Notes: generated by a model not told the origin, from the sequence alone. Positions 8,974 through 18,119 are shown, counted from the first letter of the stretch. The stretch: 64,000 nucleotides of DNA from Labilithrix luteola (GCF_001263205.1 NZ_CP012333.1:11079501-11143500); one strand, 5' to 3'. Translations and numbers: made by a program.

Positions 8974-9675
8974 GTGAACGCCCTTGCTTCTCGCTGTCCG
9001 AGGCGCCCATCGCGAACCAGGCACGTGGCCCGCCACGCCCTCACGAGCCTTGCATCTGGACTCGCCGCAACCGCCCTCGTGGTCGCGTGCAGCAGCGACG
9101 GCGACTCGTCGTCGGACAACGGGCCCACCATGACGCCGTCGAGCGAGGCAGGCCTCGTCGATCGCGCGCGCCTACCCGCGCCTCTTCATCCCGATGCCTC
9201 GTGCCCGGTGACGATCGACACGCCCGAGCTCCTCCCGGGCACGCACGTCCCCGAAGGCACACCGATCACGTACAGCTCGAATCCCCCCTCGAGCGGGCCG
9301 CACTACATCATCTGGGCGAACTTCCAAGAATTCTCGACGCCCGTGGAGCTGCCCTACCTCGTGCACAGCCTCGAGCACGGCGCCATCCTGCTGCTCTACA
9401 AGCCCTGCCCGGATGCGAACGCGTGCGCGCCGATCGTGGAAGGCCTGCGCAAGGTGCGCGAGGCGGTGCCCACCGATCCGCTCTGCGACTCGGAGACTCG
9501 CGTGCGCGTCGTCATCGCGCCCGATCCGCAGCTCGACGTGCCCGTCGCGGCCGCAGCCTGGGGATGGACGTACAAAGCCGATTGCGTCGATCTGCCGACG
9601 CTCACCGACTTCGCCAAGGCACACTACGCCCAGGGCACCGAGAACCTGTGCGCACCCGGTAAGGCGACGTTCTAG
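8974..9675 (+). CDS. DUF3105 domain lipoprotein
   Basis: 233 residues, GTG start; no other start precedes the signal peptide. A basic N-terminus leads into a hydrophobic stretch ending TALVVACSS, a lipobox. The mature part carries the DUF3105 signature: PPSSGPHYIIWANF and LVHSLEHGAILLLY, with paired Cys further along (PCPDANAC, PLCDSE, KADC, ENLC). The function of DUF3105 is unknown. The conserved His residues suggest metal or ligand binding but this is inference. The next gene is convergent and begins five bases after its stop, with no separate terminator visible. Confidence 0.85.
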   Translation: MNALASRCPRRPSRTRHVARHALTSLASGLAATALVVACSSDGDSSSDNGPTMTPSSEAGLVDRARLPAPLHPDASCPVTIDTPELLPGTHVPEGTPITYSSNPPSSGPHYIIWANFQEFSTPVELPYLVHSLEHGAILLLYKPCPDANACAPIVEGLRKVREAVPTDPLCDSETRVRVVIAPDPQLDVPVAAAAWGWTYKADCVDLPTLTDFAKAHYAQGTENLCAPGKATF

Positions 9676-9680
9676 CGGCG

Positions 9681-10007
9681 TCAGCCGACGCGCGGGCCCT
9701 TCGGGGGCTCGGGCGCGTAGGCATCGTCGTAGGGCTCCTCCTTCTTCGCTTCGTTCGCTTCGCGTGCGGGCGGAGCGGGAGGAGGTTGGTGAGAGGACGG
9801 CGCGGGCTTGTCCGCGGTCTTATGGAAGACCTTGTCGATCTCGTTGCCGATCGACTCGAAGGCCTTGCCGACCTCCTTGGCCCCTTCCTTCACAGCCTCT
9901 TCGATTTTGTCCGTCGGAAGCTGCTCGACCGCTCCCTTGGCCGCACGGAAGAGGAGCCCGAGGCCCTGCTTGAGGTCGTTGACCGGGTTCGGCTTGTCCT
10001 CACTCAT
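9681..10007 (-). CDS. small unrecognised protein with amphipathic helix and Pro-rich tail
   Basis: 108 residues, no family recognised. Residues about 8-65 are charged and helix-forming (DLKQGLGLLFRAAKGAV, DKIEEAVKEGAKEVGKAFESI), the kind of amphipathic segment that could associate with a membrane or partner; residues 70-108 are Pro/Ala/Glu-rich. There is no signal peptide or Cys. It is convergent with the DUF3105 gene and lies 79 bp beyond the stop of the diguanylate cyclase on the same strand. A real protein is likely, since the codon pattern is consistent and the antisense frames here are not protein-like. Confidence 0.7.
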   Translation of the reverse strand: MSEDKPNPVNDLKQGLGLLFRAAKGAVEQLPTDKIEEAVKEGAKEVGKAFESIGNEIDKVFHKTADKPAPSSHQPPPAPPAREANEAKKEEPYDDAYAPEPPKGPRVG

Positions 10008-10086
10008 GGCCGGATCATGTACACGGACCGCAAGGCTGTAAAGCCGCGATGCTCGAGGTTCGCAGGGACTTTGCAGAGACGGGGGC

Positions 10087-12219
10087 TTAGCCCGCCTTCG
10101 CGCGCGCCGACGAGGGCGGCTGCCAGATGCTCACGCGGTCACGACCGCCACGCTTGGAGACGTAGAGCGCTTCGTCCGCGGCCTTGAAGAGCTCGTCCCA
10201 GGTCCCGCCCGCCTCGGGGAAGGTGGCGATACCGACCGAGCAGGTGACCTTGAGCGGTCCGTTCGGTGACTGGAACACCGTCTTGGAGAGCTCCTCGCGG
10301 ATGCGTTCACCGAGAAGCTGCGCGCCCGCCTCGTCGGTCTGCTCGCAGAGGACGACGAACTCCTCCCCGCCGAAGCGCGCGACGACGTCGGTGGTGCGCT
10401 TCACGCGCTTGAGGATCTCCCCCAGGCCCTTGATGACGACGTCGCCGACGTCATGGCCGTAGGTGTCGTTGACCTTCTTGAAGAAGTCGATGTCGGTCAC
10501 GAGCACGGAGAGCTTGCGACCGAAGCGGTGGGCGGCGGCCACCTTGGCCGAGGCCTGCTCGAGCATCGCGCGCTTGTTGAAGAGGCCCGTCATGCCGTCG
10601 GTCGTGGCCATGGTCTCGAGCTTGTGGACCATGCGGGCGTTGCTGAGGCTGACGGCGAGGTGGCTCGCGAGGACCTCGAGGGTCGGGCGAACGGTATCGC
10701 CGAAGGCCTGGCGACGCTTCGCGCCGAGGATGAGCGTGCCGAGCGGACGGCCGTGGTGGAGAAGGGGCAGAACGAGGAGCGACGGAATGTTCGGCCAGGG
10801 CAGGCGCTTCGTGAGCACCGTCTGGTGGGCCGCATCGAACTCGCCCTTGTACGGGAGCGGGAAGCGGTTCGTGACCACCATCGAGACGAGGCCGGTGTTG
10901 TGCTTGAAGCGCTGGCCGACGAGATCTTCGATCTCGCGGTTCTCGCTCTTCGCGGCGCAGACCTCGTGCATCTTGGTCGTCTCGTCCCAGATGGTGACGG
11001 CGGCGAGGTCGAAGCTCGCGATCTCGCGAGCCGCGCGAACGCCGGCTTCGACGACGTCTTTCTCGCTCAGCGCCGCGCCGAGCGCCTGTGCGGCACGGTA
11101 GAGCTTGCCTTGCTCGACCTTCGCGCGTTCGAGCTGTACGAAGACGCGCTCGTTCTGGATCGCGCGGAGACAGTAGCGGGCGGCCTGGGCCGCGAGCTCG
11201 TGTTCGTGCGGAGAAAACGGGCGATTGTCGACGCGGTCGAGGGCGAGAACACCGCGGACGATGCCGTCGTCGATGACGGGGATCGCGGCGAGGGCGCGAA
11301 CCGGACAAGCGCTCGCGTAGTAGGGAATCTTGTACGAGGGACGCAGATTCTCCAGAAGGACGGCCTCCTTCTTGGCGAGGACCGCTGCGAGAACGCCGTC
11401 ACCGATCGAGAACGGAGCGTCGTGGATGTCGTCCGAAGCGGTCGAGAGCTCGCTGATGCGAAGGTGCGTGCCCGAGTCGGTGCGCCAGAGGAGAACCGCC
11501 GTGTGCAGGTCGAGGCAGCGGCGAAGCAGCTCGAGAGCGTAGTGCACCGACTGGTGGATCTCTTCGACGCTCGACCGCGCGAGGCGCTCTTCGGCGTCCT
11601 CCTTCTCCGTCCGCGACTCGCCGGCTCCGAGCAGGCGGTAGCTTCGTGCGTCGTCGCGAAGGCGCTTGAGCTCCTCTTCGACGCGCGAGCGGGCCGTCAG
11701 GCGAATGCGCGCGACCTCGGCCCGCAAGAGCACGAGATTCAGCAGCGCGAACGCGCAGGCGAAGCCCGCCTGCGTGGCCAGGGACTCGAGGCTCGGCTCG
11801 CCGAGCGTCTTGTAACGAATGACGGCGTCGAGACCGACGACCCACGCCACGACCGCCAGACCCGGAAGCGGGCGACCGAACGACGCCACGAGCGCGACGA
11901 GAACGTAGGTCGCCGGCGAGAAACGCCCGGAAAGGGTGCCGTCGAAGCGGAGCAGCGCTGCGTCGAGGCCTACCGCGAGCAGCGCCCCGAGCTCGAAATC
12001 GAGCAGGAAGGGAGCGTCGCCCGTCAGCCGCAGCTTCGAGCGGAGACGCTTGGTGAGGAGGAGCCCCCAAAGGACCGCGGCGATCGCCGGGACCGGCCCG
12101 AGGGGTGCGGTCGCGCCGCCGAGAACGACGTAGGTTGCAAGCCCACACGTCAGCGCGATGCCGAACCCCGCACGCGCAATGCGTCGAACGAGGAGCGTCG
12201 CACGGACGAGGCCATCCAT
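10087..12219 (-). CDS. membrane diguanylate cyclase, GAF-GAF-GGDEF
   Basis: 710 residues from the ATG at 12219; the frame is open further upstream but only as low-complexity antisense of the rhomboid gene. Order of parts: five or six N-terminal membrane segments (about 1-165), a coiled-coil-like helix (170-215), a GAF domain (about 215-370), a second GAF domain (about 390-540) and a GGDEF domain (545-705). The active site is GGEEF at about 617-621, a functional variant, and RTTD lies five residues before it, matching the RxxD product-inhibition site. It should make cyclic di-GMP from two GTP in response to small-molecule or redox/light input by the GAF domains; the ligand is unknown. Divergent from the rhomboid gene with 136 bp between. 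Confidence 0.93.
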   Translation of the reverse strand: MDGLVRATLLVRRIARAGFGIALTCGLATYVVLGGATAPLGPVPAIAAVLWGLLLTKRLRSKLRLTGDAPFLLDFELGALLAVGLDAALLRFDGTLSGRFSPATYVLVALVASFGRPLPGLAVVAWVVGLDAVIRYKTLGEPSLESLATQAGFACAFALLNLVLLRAEVARIRLTARSRVEEELKRLRDDARSYRLLGAGESRTEKEDAEERLARSSVEEIHQSVHYALELLRRCLDLHTAVLLWRTDSGTHLRISELSTASDDIHDAPFSIGDGVLAAVLAKKEAVLLENLRPSYKIPYYASACPVRALAAIPVIDDGIVRGVLALDRVDNRPFSPHEHELAAQAARYCLRAIQNERVFVQLERAKVEQGKLYRAAQALGAALSEKDVVEAGVRAAREIASFDLAAVTIWDETTKMHEVCAAKSENREIEDLVGQRFKHNTGLVSMVVTNRFPLPYKGEFDAAHQTVLTKRLPWPNIPSLLVLPLLHHGRPLGTLILGAKRRQAFGDTVRPTLEVLASHLAVSLSNARMVHKLETMATTDGMTGLFNKRAMLEQASAKVAAAHRFGRKLSVLVTDIDFFKKVNDTYGHDVGDVVIKGLGEILKRVKRTTDVVARFGGEEFVVLCEQTDEAGAQLLGERIREELSKTVFQSPNGPLKVTCSVGIATFPEAGGTWDELFKAADEALYVSKRGGRDRVSIWQPPSSARAKAG

Positions 12220-12355
12220 CGGTTTTGCCGTATCAGGACCTCGAGCGCAGGGCCAAACACGTAGCGATCTGCGCAAGTTGTTTGACAACGATCGGCCTTG
12301 TGGTCGCGTCGTTCTTCCGGTTGGAAAACGGCCTTCAGGTGCGTAAAAAGGTCGG

Positions 12356-13348
12356 GTGAGCGACACCGAAAGTCCGCGGCAGCCCGTGGATGGCGCCGAA
12401 GCCGAGGCGCGGGACGTCGCTCGTGCCGAAGCCGTGCCGCCGAGCGCCATGAGTGGCGCCCCGATCACCGCTGCCCTCATCGCTGCGAACGCGGGCATCT
12501 TCGCCGCGCAGGTCTACCTGTCCGGCAAACCGACGTACGCCCTCTCCGTCCCCGCGGGCATCCTGCGCTGGCTCGGCGCGAACGACTCGCTCTACACGAT
12601 CGCCGACAGCCGCCTCGAGACGCTCGTAACCTCGTGCTTCCTGCACGGGTCGATCTTGCATCTCGCGTTCAACCTCTTTGCCCTCTGGCAGGTCGGTCCC
12701 ATCGTCGAACGCGCCGTCGGCCCGGCCCGCTTTTTCACGCTCTACCTCGCCGCGGGGATCGCCGGCAGCGCGTCGAGCGCGATCTGGGGTCGCTTCTTCG
12801 GGCAGACCTTGAGCGTGGGTGCCTCGGGCGCCGTCTGCGGTCTCATCGGCGCCGCGATCGTCCTCGGCCTCCGCACCGAGGGCCGCAAGAGCGAGCTCGC
12901 CTGGGGCATGGCCCGATGGCTCGGGCTGCTCCTACTCATCGGACTGCTCAAATACCTTCGTGGAGACATCGTCCAGGTCGACAACGCCGCCCACGTGGGG
13001 GGCGCGCTCGGTGGGGTCATCGTCGCCAACGCGTGGAGACGCGGCGCCACCTACTCGGCTCGCACGCAGCGCGCGATCGTGGCGGCGTGCGTCGCGCTCA
13101 TCGTCGGGAGCGGCGTGGTCGTCTACGTCCGCGACCGCACCGATCCGCTCTTGTTTCTCGACACCGAACGCCGGATGAAGGCGGCCATTGACGCGATGCG
13201 TGACGGGCGGTGCGACGACGCACGCACGGCCATGCAACGCGCGATCGCCATGGATCCCCAGAGCTCGTCCATCCGCGCGCTCGACGACGAGATCGCGCGC
13301 GAGTGCCAGAACAACAGCGAGCACCAGCGAAAGCCGGCGTCGCGCTGA
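12356..13348 (+). CDS. rhomboid family intramembrane serine protease
   Basis: 330 residues, GTG start; an in-frame ATG at residue 32 (SGAPITAALIAANAG) could also serve. The rhomboid core spans about 35-235 with six hydrophobic segments. The catalytic serine is Ser157 in GASGAVCG and the catalytic histidine His213 in AAHVGGALGG; the HGSILHLAFNLFALW segment matches the conserved oxyanion/H-x-x-x-N region. After a further membrane segment (about 240-262), residues 270-330 form a soluble TPR-like tail (ERRMKAAIDAMRDGRCDDA). It should cleave single-span membrane proteins. I see no GlyGly-CTERM substrate, so a rhombosortase role is not supported. Confidence 0.92.
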   Translation: MSDTESPRQPVDGAEAEARDVARAEAVPPSAMSGAPITAALIAANAGIFAAQVYLSGKPTYALSVPAGILRWLGANDSLYTIADSRLETLVTSCFLHGSILHLAFNLFALWQVGPIVERAVGPARFFTLYLAAGIAGSASSAIWGRFFGQTLSVGASGAVCGLIGAAIVLGLRTEGRKSELAWGMARWLGLLLLIGLLKYLRGDIVQVDNAAHVGGALGGVIVANAWRRGATYSARTQRAIVAACVALIVGSGVVVYVRDRTDPLLFLDTERRMKAAIDAMRDGRCDDARTAMQRAIAMDPQSSSIRALDDEIARECQNNSEHQRKPASR

Positions 13349-13350
13349 GA

Positions 13351-14013
13351 TCAGGCGAGCACGTCGAGGAGCCGCGAAGACGCGCGGTAGAAGCCTTCGA
13401 GCGCCGTGCGCACCTCGCGACTCCTGTTCGCGCGGCTCCGCACGAGCGCGTGAGGAACGCGGAGAGCGAAGAGCGACTCACGCGGGACGCGCGGGTGATG
13501 CCCGCCTTCTTGCGCGTCGGCGAGCGCGGCCTGGGCTTCGGCACCGAGCAGGAACGGCAAGAGGAACGCGAGGTCCTCACCGGAGCGTTTGGGCGCGAGC
13601 ACGTAGAACTCGGTGGAGAGTGCCACCGGTCGTTCCTCGACCCCGGCGCAGCTCGCCAGCGCGGACGGATGAACGAGCGCGATCTGGCGTAGGTACGGGC
13701 GAAGACGGGAAACGACGAGGTCTCCGACGACCGCCGCTTTCTTCGCGCTCTTCGCCCCGCCTCCGTCACGAAGCGCCGCGGCGATGTCGAGCACGCCCTC
13801 ACGCGCGTGCGTGGTGTCGAGAACGATGGCATCCGGCTGCTTGGAGGTCTCGATGCGTTCACGCCGTTCGACCACGAGGTCTCCGAGCGGTACGCCGTCA
13901 CCCGCACGCATCGCCGCAAGATGTCGCTCGGGCGCGAGGACGACGTCTTCACCGAGCTCGGCGAGCGTGCGGATTGCCACCTTGGCGGGAACCTTCTTGC
14001 GCGCGCGGGTCAT
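13351..14013 (-). CDS. HsdS-like specificity protein with a single target-recognition domain
   Basis: 220 residues, about half the length of a usual type I specificity subunit. It contains one recognisable TRD signature, GDLVVSRLRPYLRQIALV followed by LSTEFYVLAPK, then helical sequence rich in Arg/Ala. A full HsdS has two TRDs separated by long conserved helices; only one set is seen here, so a homodimer would be needed to give a bipartite palindromic site, as in known half-S proteins. It overlaps the methylase gene by four bases (ATGA), which implies translational coupling. No restriction subunit is nearby. Confidence is good for the S-like fold, moderate for activity. Confidence 0.75.
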   Translation of the reverse strand: MTRARKKVPAKVAIRTLAELGEDVVLAPERHLAAMRAGDGVPLGDLVVERRERIETSKQPDAIVLDTTHAREGVLDIAAALRDGGGAKSAKKAAVVGDLVVSRLRPYLRQIALVHPSALASCAGVEERPVALSTEFYVLAPKRSGEDLAFLLPFLLGAEAQAALADAQEGGHHPRVPRESLFALRVPHALVRSRANRSREVRTALEGFYRASSRLLDVLA

Positions 14014-15137
14014 GACGAGAAGCCCTCGGCGGAGAGGAACGGCGCGAGGTGGGAAATTACGCCTTCGAGGTCGTGATCGAGCGCGCCTCCGGCACCGCGA
14101 ACGATGGGATCACCCGCCGAGTCCTTGCCGGCTTTTTCACTGACGACGAACATCGTGCGTTCGGAGGGATCGGCTCGCTCGCCCTTGCGCCGTTTCTTCG
14201 CGAAGAGAACGAACGTGCGCTGGGCGGTGTGTGGAAGAAACGTTTCACGCGGCAAGCCGACCACGGCAAAGAGCCGCGCGCGTTCGGCGAGCCAGCGCCT
14301 GAGACCTCCGAACGACGCGCCCGCCGCCTTGTTGTAGGGCAGAACGATGCCGAGCCGCCCACCGGGGCGAAGCAAGTCGAGCGAGCGCTCGAGGAAGAGA
14401 ACGTCGCGCTCGGGCGTGCGCACCACCTCGGCCACGGCGAACCCGTCGGCGTCGGCACGACCCGCGAAGGGCGGGTTGGTCGCCACCACGTCCGCCTTTC
14501 CCGAGCGCATGGAGCCAGAGCGCAGGCCATCGGCGCGCACCACGCTCTCCGCACTCCTGCCCTGCGCCAAGGCCGAGAGGCGGGCGACGCGAACGGCACG
14601 CGGGTCGATGTCGGAGCCGAACGTCGACACGCGCGCACGAGCACGTGCGTGAGCGAGGAAAGCGCCGGAACCGCACGCCGGGTCCACCACGAGCTCGCCC
14701 GCGCGGGGTTCGAGCGCCCGAACAACGAAGTCGACGACGTGTCGCGGCGTGAAGAACTGCCCTTTGTCGCCTTTGGCAATGCGGGGAACGAGCGACTCGA
14801 AGACGGCATCGAGCGCCCCTAGGGCCTCGCCGCGGCGCTCACCAGTCGGGAGGGCGCGCGCGAGCAAACCGTCGACCTGGGCAAGCAAGGCGTCCGTGGC
14901 GTCGCGCGGCACCGACACGTCGAGCTCCGGATGTGCCTCGGCGACCTTTTCGATGACGGACCGGAGCGACGTTCGGGCATTGGCCTTGCCGTCGCGGCCC
15001 CGCTTGGCCAGCACCCGCGAGGCAGCGAGAGCGAAAACGAGCTCGAAGGTGTCTTCGCCACTGGTCGCCAGAACGACCTCCTCGATGTGCGAGACCACCC
15101 GGTTATCGCTCGATCCAGGGCTGTGCCGCTTCGGCAT
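14010..15137 (-). CDS. N-6 adenine DNA methyltransferase, HsdM-like
   Basis: 375 residues. The SAM-binding motif is DPACGSGAFLAHA at about 155-167 and the catalytic motif IV is NPPF near residue 221, the N6-adenine type. A helical region precedes the catalytic core, with KGDKGQFFTPRHVVDF before motif I as in type I M subunits. The protein is shorter than typical HsdM (about 480-530 residues). Coupled by overlap to a half-S gene downstream; there is no hsdR within the 64 kb. It is therefore most simply a solitary modification pair, methylating host DNA for regulation or protection, though an unusual defence arrangement cannot be excluded. Divergent from the amidohydrolase gene. Confidence 0.85.
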   Translation of the reverse strand: MPKRHSPGSSDNRVVSHIEEVVLATSGEDTFELVFALAASRVLAKRGRDGKANARTSLRSVIEKVAEAHPELDVSVPRDATDALLAQVDGLLARALPTGERRGEALGALDAVFESLVPRIAKGDKGQFFTPRHVVDFVVRALEPRAGELVVDPACGSGAFLAHARARARVSTFGSDIDPRAVRVARLSALAQGRSAESVVRADGLRSGSMRSGKADVVATNPPFAGRADADGFAVAEVVRTPERDVLFLERSLDLLRPGGRLGIVLPYNKAAGASFGGLRRWLAERARLFAVVGLPRETFLPHTAQRTFVLFAKKRRKGERADPSERTMFVVSEKAGKDSAGDPIVRGAGGALDHDLEGVISHLAPFLSAEGFSS

Positions 15138-15325
15138 GCGCGAGACCCTACTCCCAAATCACGATTTCTTACGACTTCGTCATCCCGTCGGCGTCGTGTT
15201 TCACGACGTCACGTCACGTCGCACTGCGTCGCATGACTCGATGGCAACACGCGAGCGAATTCCGACGCGCATTCGAAACGAAGACGTCCGTGAATCGTTC
15301 GCCGGTTCAGTTATTCTGAACGACG

Positions 15326-16933
15326 ATGCGGTTGTCCTTTGCCTCGCTCGTCGCGTCGACCCTCCTCGCCAGCTTCGCTGGTCTGGCTACCGCGAGCTGC
15401 AGTGATCGAGAGAATCCCCATTTCGCTCAGGGACCGACGGGCGCCGAGGCGGGTCCTGATCCTGAAGAAGAAGTGGGCCCCGATGGCGGTCCGCCGGTCA
15501 TCACCGGCGATCCGACGAAGGGCATCCTGCTCGAGGGCACGGTCATCGGCGAGACGGGGCCCTACGAAGGGCAAGTGCTCACGCTCCCGAACGGCACCAT
15601 CGCCTGCGCCGAGCCGGGCACGACATGCTCCGAGGATCCGCTGGCCGACGGCGTCGCGCACGTCATCGTGAACGGCATCATTGCGCCGGGCCTCATCGAC
15701 ACGCACAACCACATTCTCTTCGACATCTTCGATGATTCGGACTGGCTCCCGCAGCACCCGTACCAGAATCACGACGAGTGGACGCTGGACAAGAACGAGC
15801 CGCGCTACACGGTGATGGTCGACGTCAAGCAGTGCTTGGCGGATGCCTCGCAGGGCAAGCCCACGTGGTGCCCCGCCAAGTACCACGGCGCCGGCAGCCT
15901 CGAATGCGAGATGGAGAAGTGGGGTGAGCTCAAGGCGATGGTCGCCGGCACCACCTCGGTCGTCGGCCTCGCCGGCACCGCCCTGCCCTGCTTCGCGTCG
16001 CTCGCTCGGTCGATCGACACGCAGTTCAACGGGCTCGATGCCGACAGAGTTCAGACGGCAGCCATCACGCCCTCGAAGACCACGGCTGACGGCGTGTGCA
16101 AAAACTACGCGAGCGGCAAGACGGCCGCCTACCTCATTCACGTCGGCGAAGGGCTTGATCAGAAGGCTCGCGACGAGTTCACGAAGCTCGGCGCCGCGAC
16201 CACGACACCGGAGTGCCTCTACGCTCCTCAAACGGCGATCACGCACGGCACGTCCTTCACGGCCACCGAGTTCGCGGCGATGGCCGCGCACCAGATGAAG
16301 CTCACGTGGTCGCCGGCGTCGAACGTCGCGCTCTACGGCGACACGACGAACATCCCCGCCGCGCTCGACGCGGGGCTCACCATCTCGCTCGCTCCCGATT
16401 GGTCGATGGGAGGCAGCCAAAACATGCTCGACGAGATGCACTTCGCCAAGAAGTGGAGCGACGAGCATTGGAAGGGTCGCTTGACCGCGAGGGACATCGT
16501 GACGATGGCGACGGTCAACGCTGCCACCGTGCTCGGCCTCTCTGATCGTCTCGGCACCATCAAGGCTGGCATGCTTGCCGACCTCCTCGTCCTCAGCGCC
16601 GACGAGACCGCGCGCAAGACGCCTTACGAGGTGCTCGTCAACTCGACGCCGAAGAACGTTCGCCTCACGATGATCAGCAGCCGCGTCGTCTACGGTGACA
16701 GCGAGCTTCGCAAGATCGCGACCGGCGGAGGCCTCTGCGAGGACTTCGACGCGTGCGGCTCGTCGAAGTTCATGTGCGTCGCCGAACCGGGCAAGACCGA
16801 CAACAAGCTCGGCCAGACGTACGCCGAGATCAAAGGCGCGCTCGAAGCCGCACTCATCGAGATGGACACGCTCCGCCCGGCGGGGATCGGCGGGAATTTC
16901 AGCCCGCTCGCCAGTGTGGTGGCGTGTAAGTAA
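15326..16933 (+). CDS. amidohydrolase-family lipoprotein
   Basis: 535 residues. The signal peptide ends ASFAGLATASC with lipobox, so the enzyme is probably membrane-anchored outside the cytoplasm, which is unusual for the family. Metal-binding and catalytic features of the TIM-barrel amidohydrolases are present: DTHNHI (two His), HVGEG, ITHGT, and LAPDWSMGGSQN with the catalytic Asp. The C-terminal barrel edge RLGTIKAGMLADLLVL is the typical subtype I/III ending. The closest general resemblance is to ATZ/TRZ and cyclic-imidate type hydrolases; substrate unknown. Three Cys pairs in the C-terminal part suggest disulphides, in keeping with export. Monocistronic by position. Confidence 0.9.
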   Translation: MRLSFASLVASTLLASFAGLATASCSDRENPHFAQGPTGAEAGPDPEEEVGPDGGPPVITGDPTKGILLEGTVIGETGPYEGQVLTLPNGTIACAEPGTTCSEDPLADGVAHVIVNGIIAPGLIDTHNHILFDIFDDSDWLPQHPYQNHDEWTLDKNEPRYTVMVDVKQCLADASQGKPTWCPAKYHGAGSLECEMEKWGELKAMVAGTTSVVGLAGTALPCFASLARSIDTQFNGLDADRVQTAAITPSKTTADGVCKNYASGKTAAYLIHVGEGLDQKARDEFTKLGAATTTPECLYAPQTAITHGTSFTATEFAAMAAHQMKLTWSPASNVALYGDTTNIPAALDAGLTISLAPDWSMGGSQNMLDEMHFAKKWSDEHWKGRLTARDIVTMATVNAATVLGLSDRLGTIKAGMLADLLVLSADETARKTPYEVLVNSTPKNVRLTMISSRVVYGDSELRKIATGGGLCEDFDACGSSKFMCVAEPGKTDNKLGQTYAEIKGALEAALIEMDTLRPAGIGGNFSPLASVVACK

Positions 16934-17013
16934 CAAACATAAAACTACACGCCGTCGTCTCGCGAGCGTCCCCTAAGTCGAGCTTACTGGGCGCTGCATT
17001 TTGCCATGGTTAG

Positions 17014-18012
17014 ATGCGGGCCGTCATGGCGTTCCCGCTGCATCGCTCGCTTAGTCCTGTCGCCTTGGGTTTGGGCCTCGCCGCTTTCGTCGGCTCGCTC
17101 GGCGTGCTCGCCGCATGCGCGAACGGCGGCAGCGACGCCATCGGAGCGGATTCGCCCGAGCAAACGTCGTCGCCGACCGATCCGGAAGAGTCGTCGGCAC
17201 GACTTCCTTCGGGCTCGAGTGACGACGACGCGGGTAGCAAGGGCAAGACGAAGAGCGACGCGGGCACGAGCTCGAGTAGTTCGAGTTCGAGTTCGAGCGG
17301 CGGATCGACCAGCAGCAGCTCCAGCTCCGGTGGAACCTCGAGCAGCAGCTCCAGCTCCGGTGGAACCTCGAGCAGCAGCTCCAGCTCCAGTTCCGGAGGA
17401 ACGTGCGCGACGACGGCCCCGAGCAACGTGTGCGGGCTCACTCCTCAATGCGGTTGCGCCGCCAGCGAGACGTGTGATGTCACGAACCATACGACCGGCG
17501 CAGCGGCCTGCGTCGCGGCAGGGACAGGAGCGCTCGGCTCCGTATGCACGACCACCTCGGATTGTGCCGCGGGCAACACCTGCCTCTTCGGCGCGTGCCG
17601 CCCGTACTGCGACACGGCAGGCGCCGCGTGTACCGGAACGGGGCTCGGCGGCTGCCAGCAAGTCTACAACTCCAGCGGCAAGGCACTCAAGAACACCAAG
17701 GTCTGCGCCATTACCTGCGACCTCCGAAATCCTTCGGCGGCCTGTGGCACCAACAACTGCATCTGGGACGCGACCCAGGGCCAAACCGACTGCGACCAGG
17801 CGGGCACGCACACGCTTTACAGCTCGTGCACCTCGGCGAGCGACTGCAAGCAAGGCCTCGGGTGTGCTTACGACCCCGACCTGCTCGACAACGTTTGCGA
17901 GAAGTGGTGCCGTATCGGCAAGAGCGACTGCGGGAGCGGCCTGACGTGCGTTGACGTCTACGGCGCCAACGCGCCCGTCGTCGGTGGTGTAAAGCTCGGC
18001 CACTGTCAGTGA
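17014..18012 (+). CDS. Ser-rich, Cys-rich lipoprotein
   Basis: 332 residues; ATG at 17014 or 17026, both in frame. The signal peptide ends GSLGVLAAC, a lipobox. Residues about 80-135 are almost entirely Ser with Gly/Thr, encoded by short tandem repeats, and would be a flexible stalk. The rest has about 20 Cys in a pattern of CGLTPQCGC, ETCDVTN, SDCAAGNTC and CTSASDCKQGLGC, resembling Cys-rich modules on other myxobacterial surface lipoproteins. No enzyme family recognised; a structural or binding role at the cell surface is inferred. Confidence 0.8.
   Translation: MRAVMAFPLHRSLSPVALGLGLAAFVGSLGVLAACANGGSDAIGADSPEQTSSPTDPEESSARLPSGSSDDDAGSKGKTKSDAGTSSSSSSSSSSGGSTSSSSSSGGTSSSSSSSGGTSSSSSSSSSGGTCATTAPSNVCGLTPQCGCAASETCDVTNHTTGAAACVAAGTGALGSVCTTTSDCAAGNTCLFGACRPYCDTAGAACTGTGLGGCQQVYNSSGKALKNTKVCAITCDLRNPSAACGTNNCIWDATQGQTDCDQAGTHTLYSSCTSASDCKQGLGCAYDPDLLDNVCEKWCRIGKSDCGSGLTCVDVYGANAPVVGGVKLGHCQ
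17311..17400 (+). repeat. 30-bp tandem repeat in Ser stalk
   Basis: Two identical 30-bp units (17311-17340, 17341-17370) and a third that diverges near its end (17371-17400), encoding SSSSSSGGTS-type sequence. Length variation between strains is likely. Confidence 0.85.
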
Positions 18013-18119
18013 GGCACGCGCGAGCTCTTCGCCTTCGAGCCTGATCTGAACGGCTCGTAACCCTTCGAACGCGCCCCCCGCGATTGCCCGAACGCAGGCA
18101 GTGGCCTAAGGTCGGCGTC

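Noticed and set aside
10453..12264. Long plus-strand frame antisense to the diguanylate cyclase
   Set aside because: Composed of Arg/Glu-rich low-complexity sequence typical of antisense in GC-rich genes; the minus strand encodes complete GAF and GGDEF domains.
15311..16936. 541-codon minus-strand frame antisense to the amidohydrolase
   Set aside because: The plus strand contains all metal-binding motifs of the enzyme.
17311..17400. CRISPR-like 30-bp repeats
   Set aside because: Tandem without spacers and in frame as a Ser/Gly stalk.
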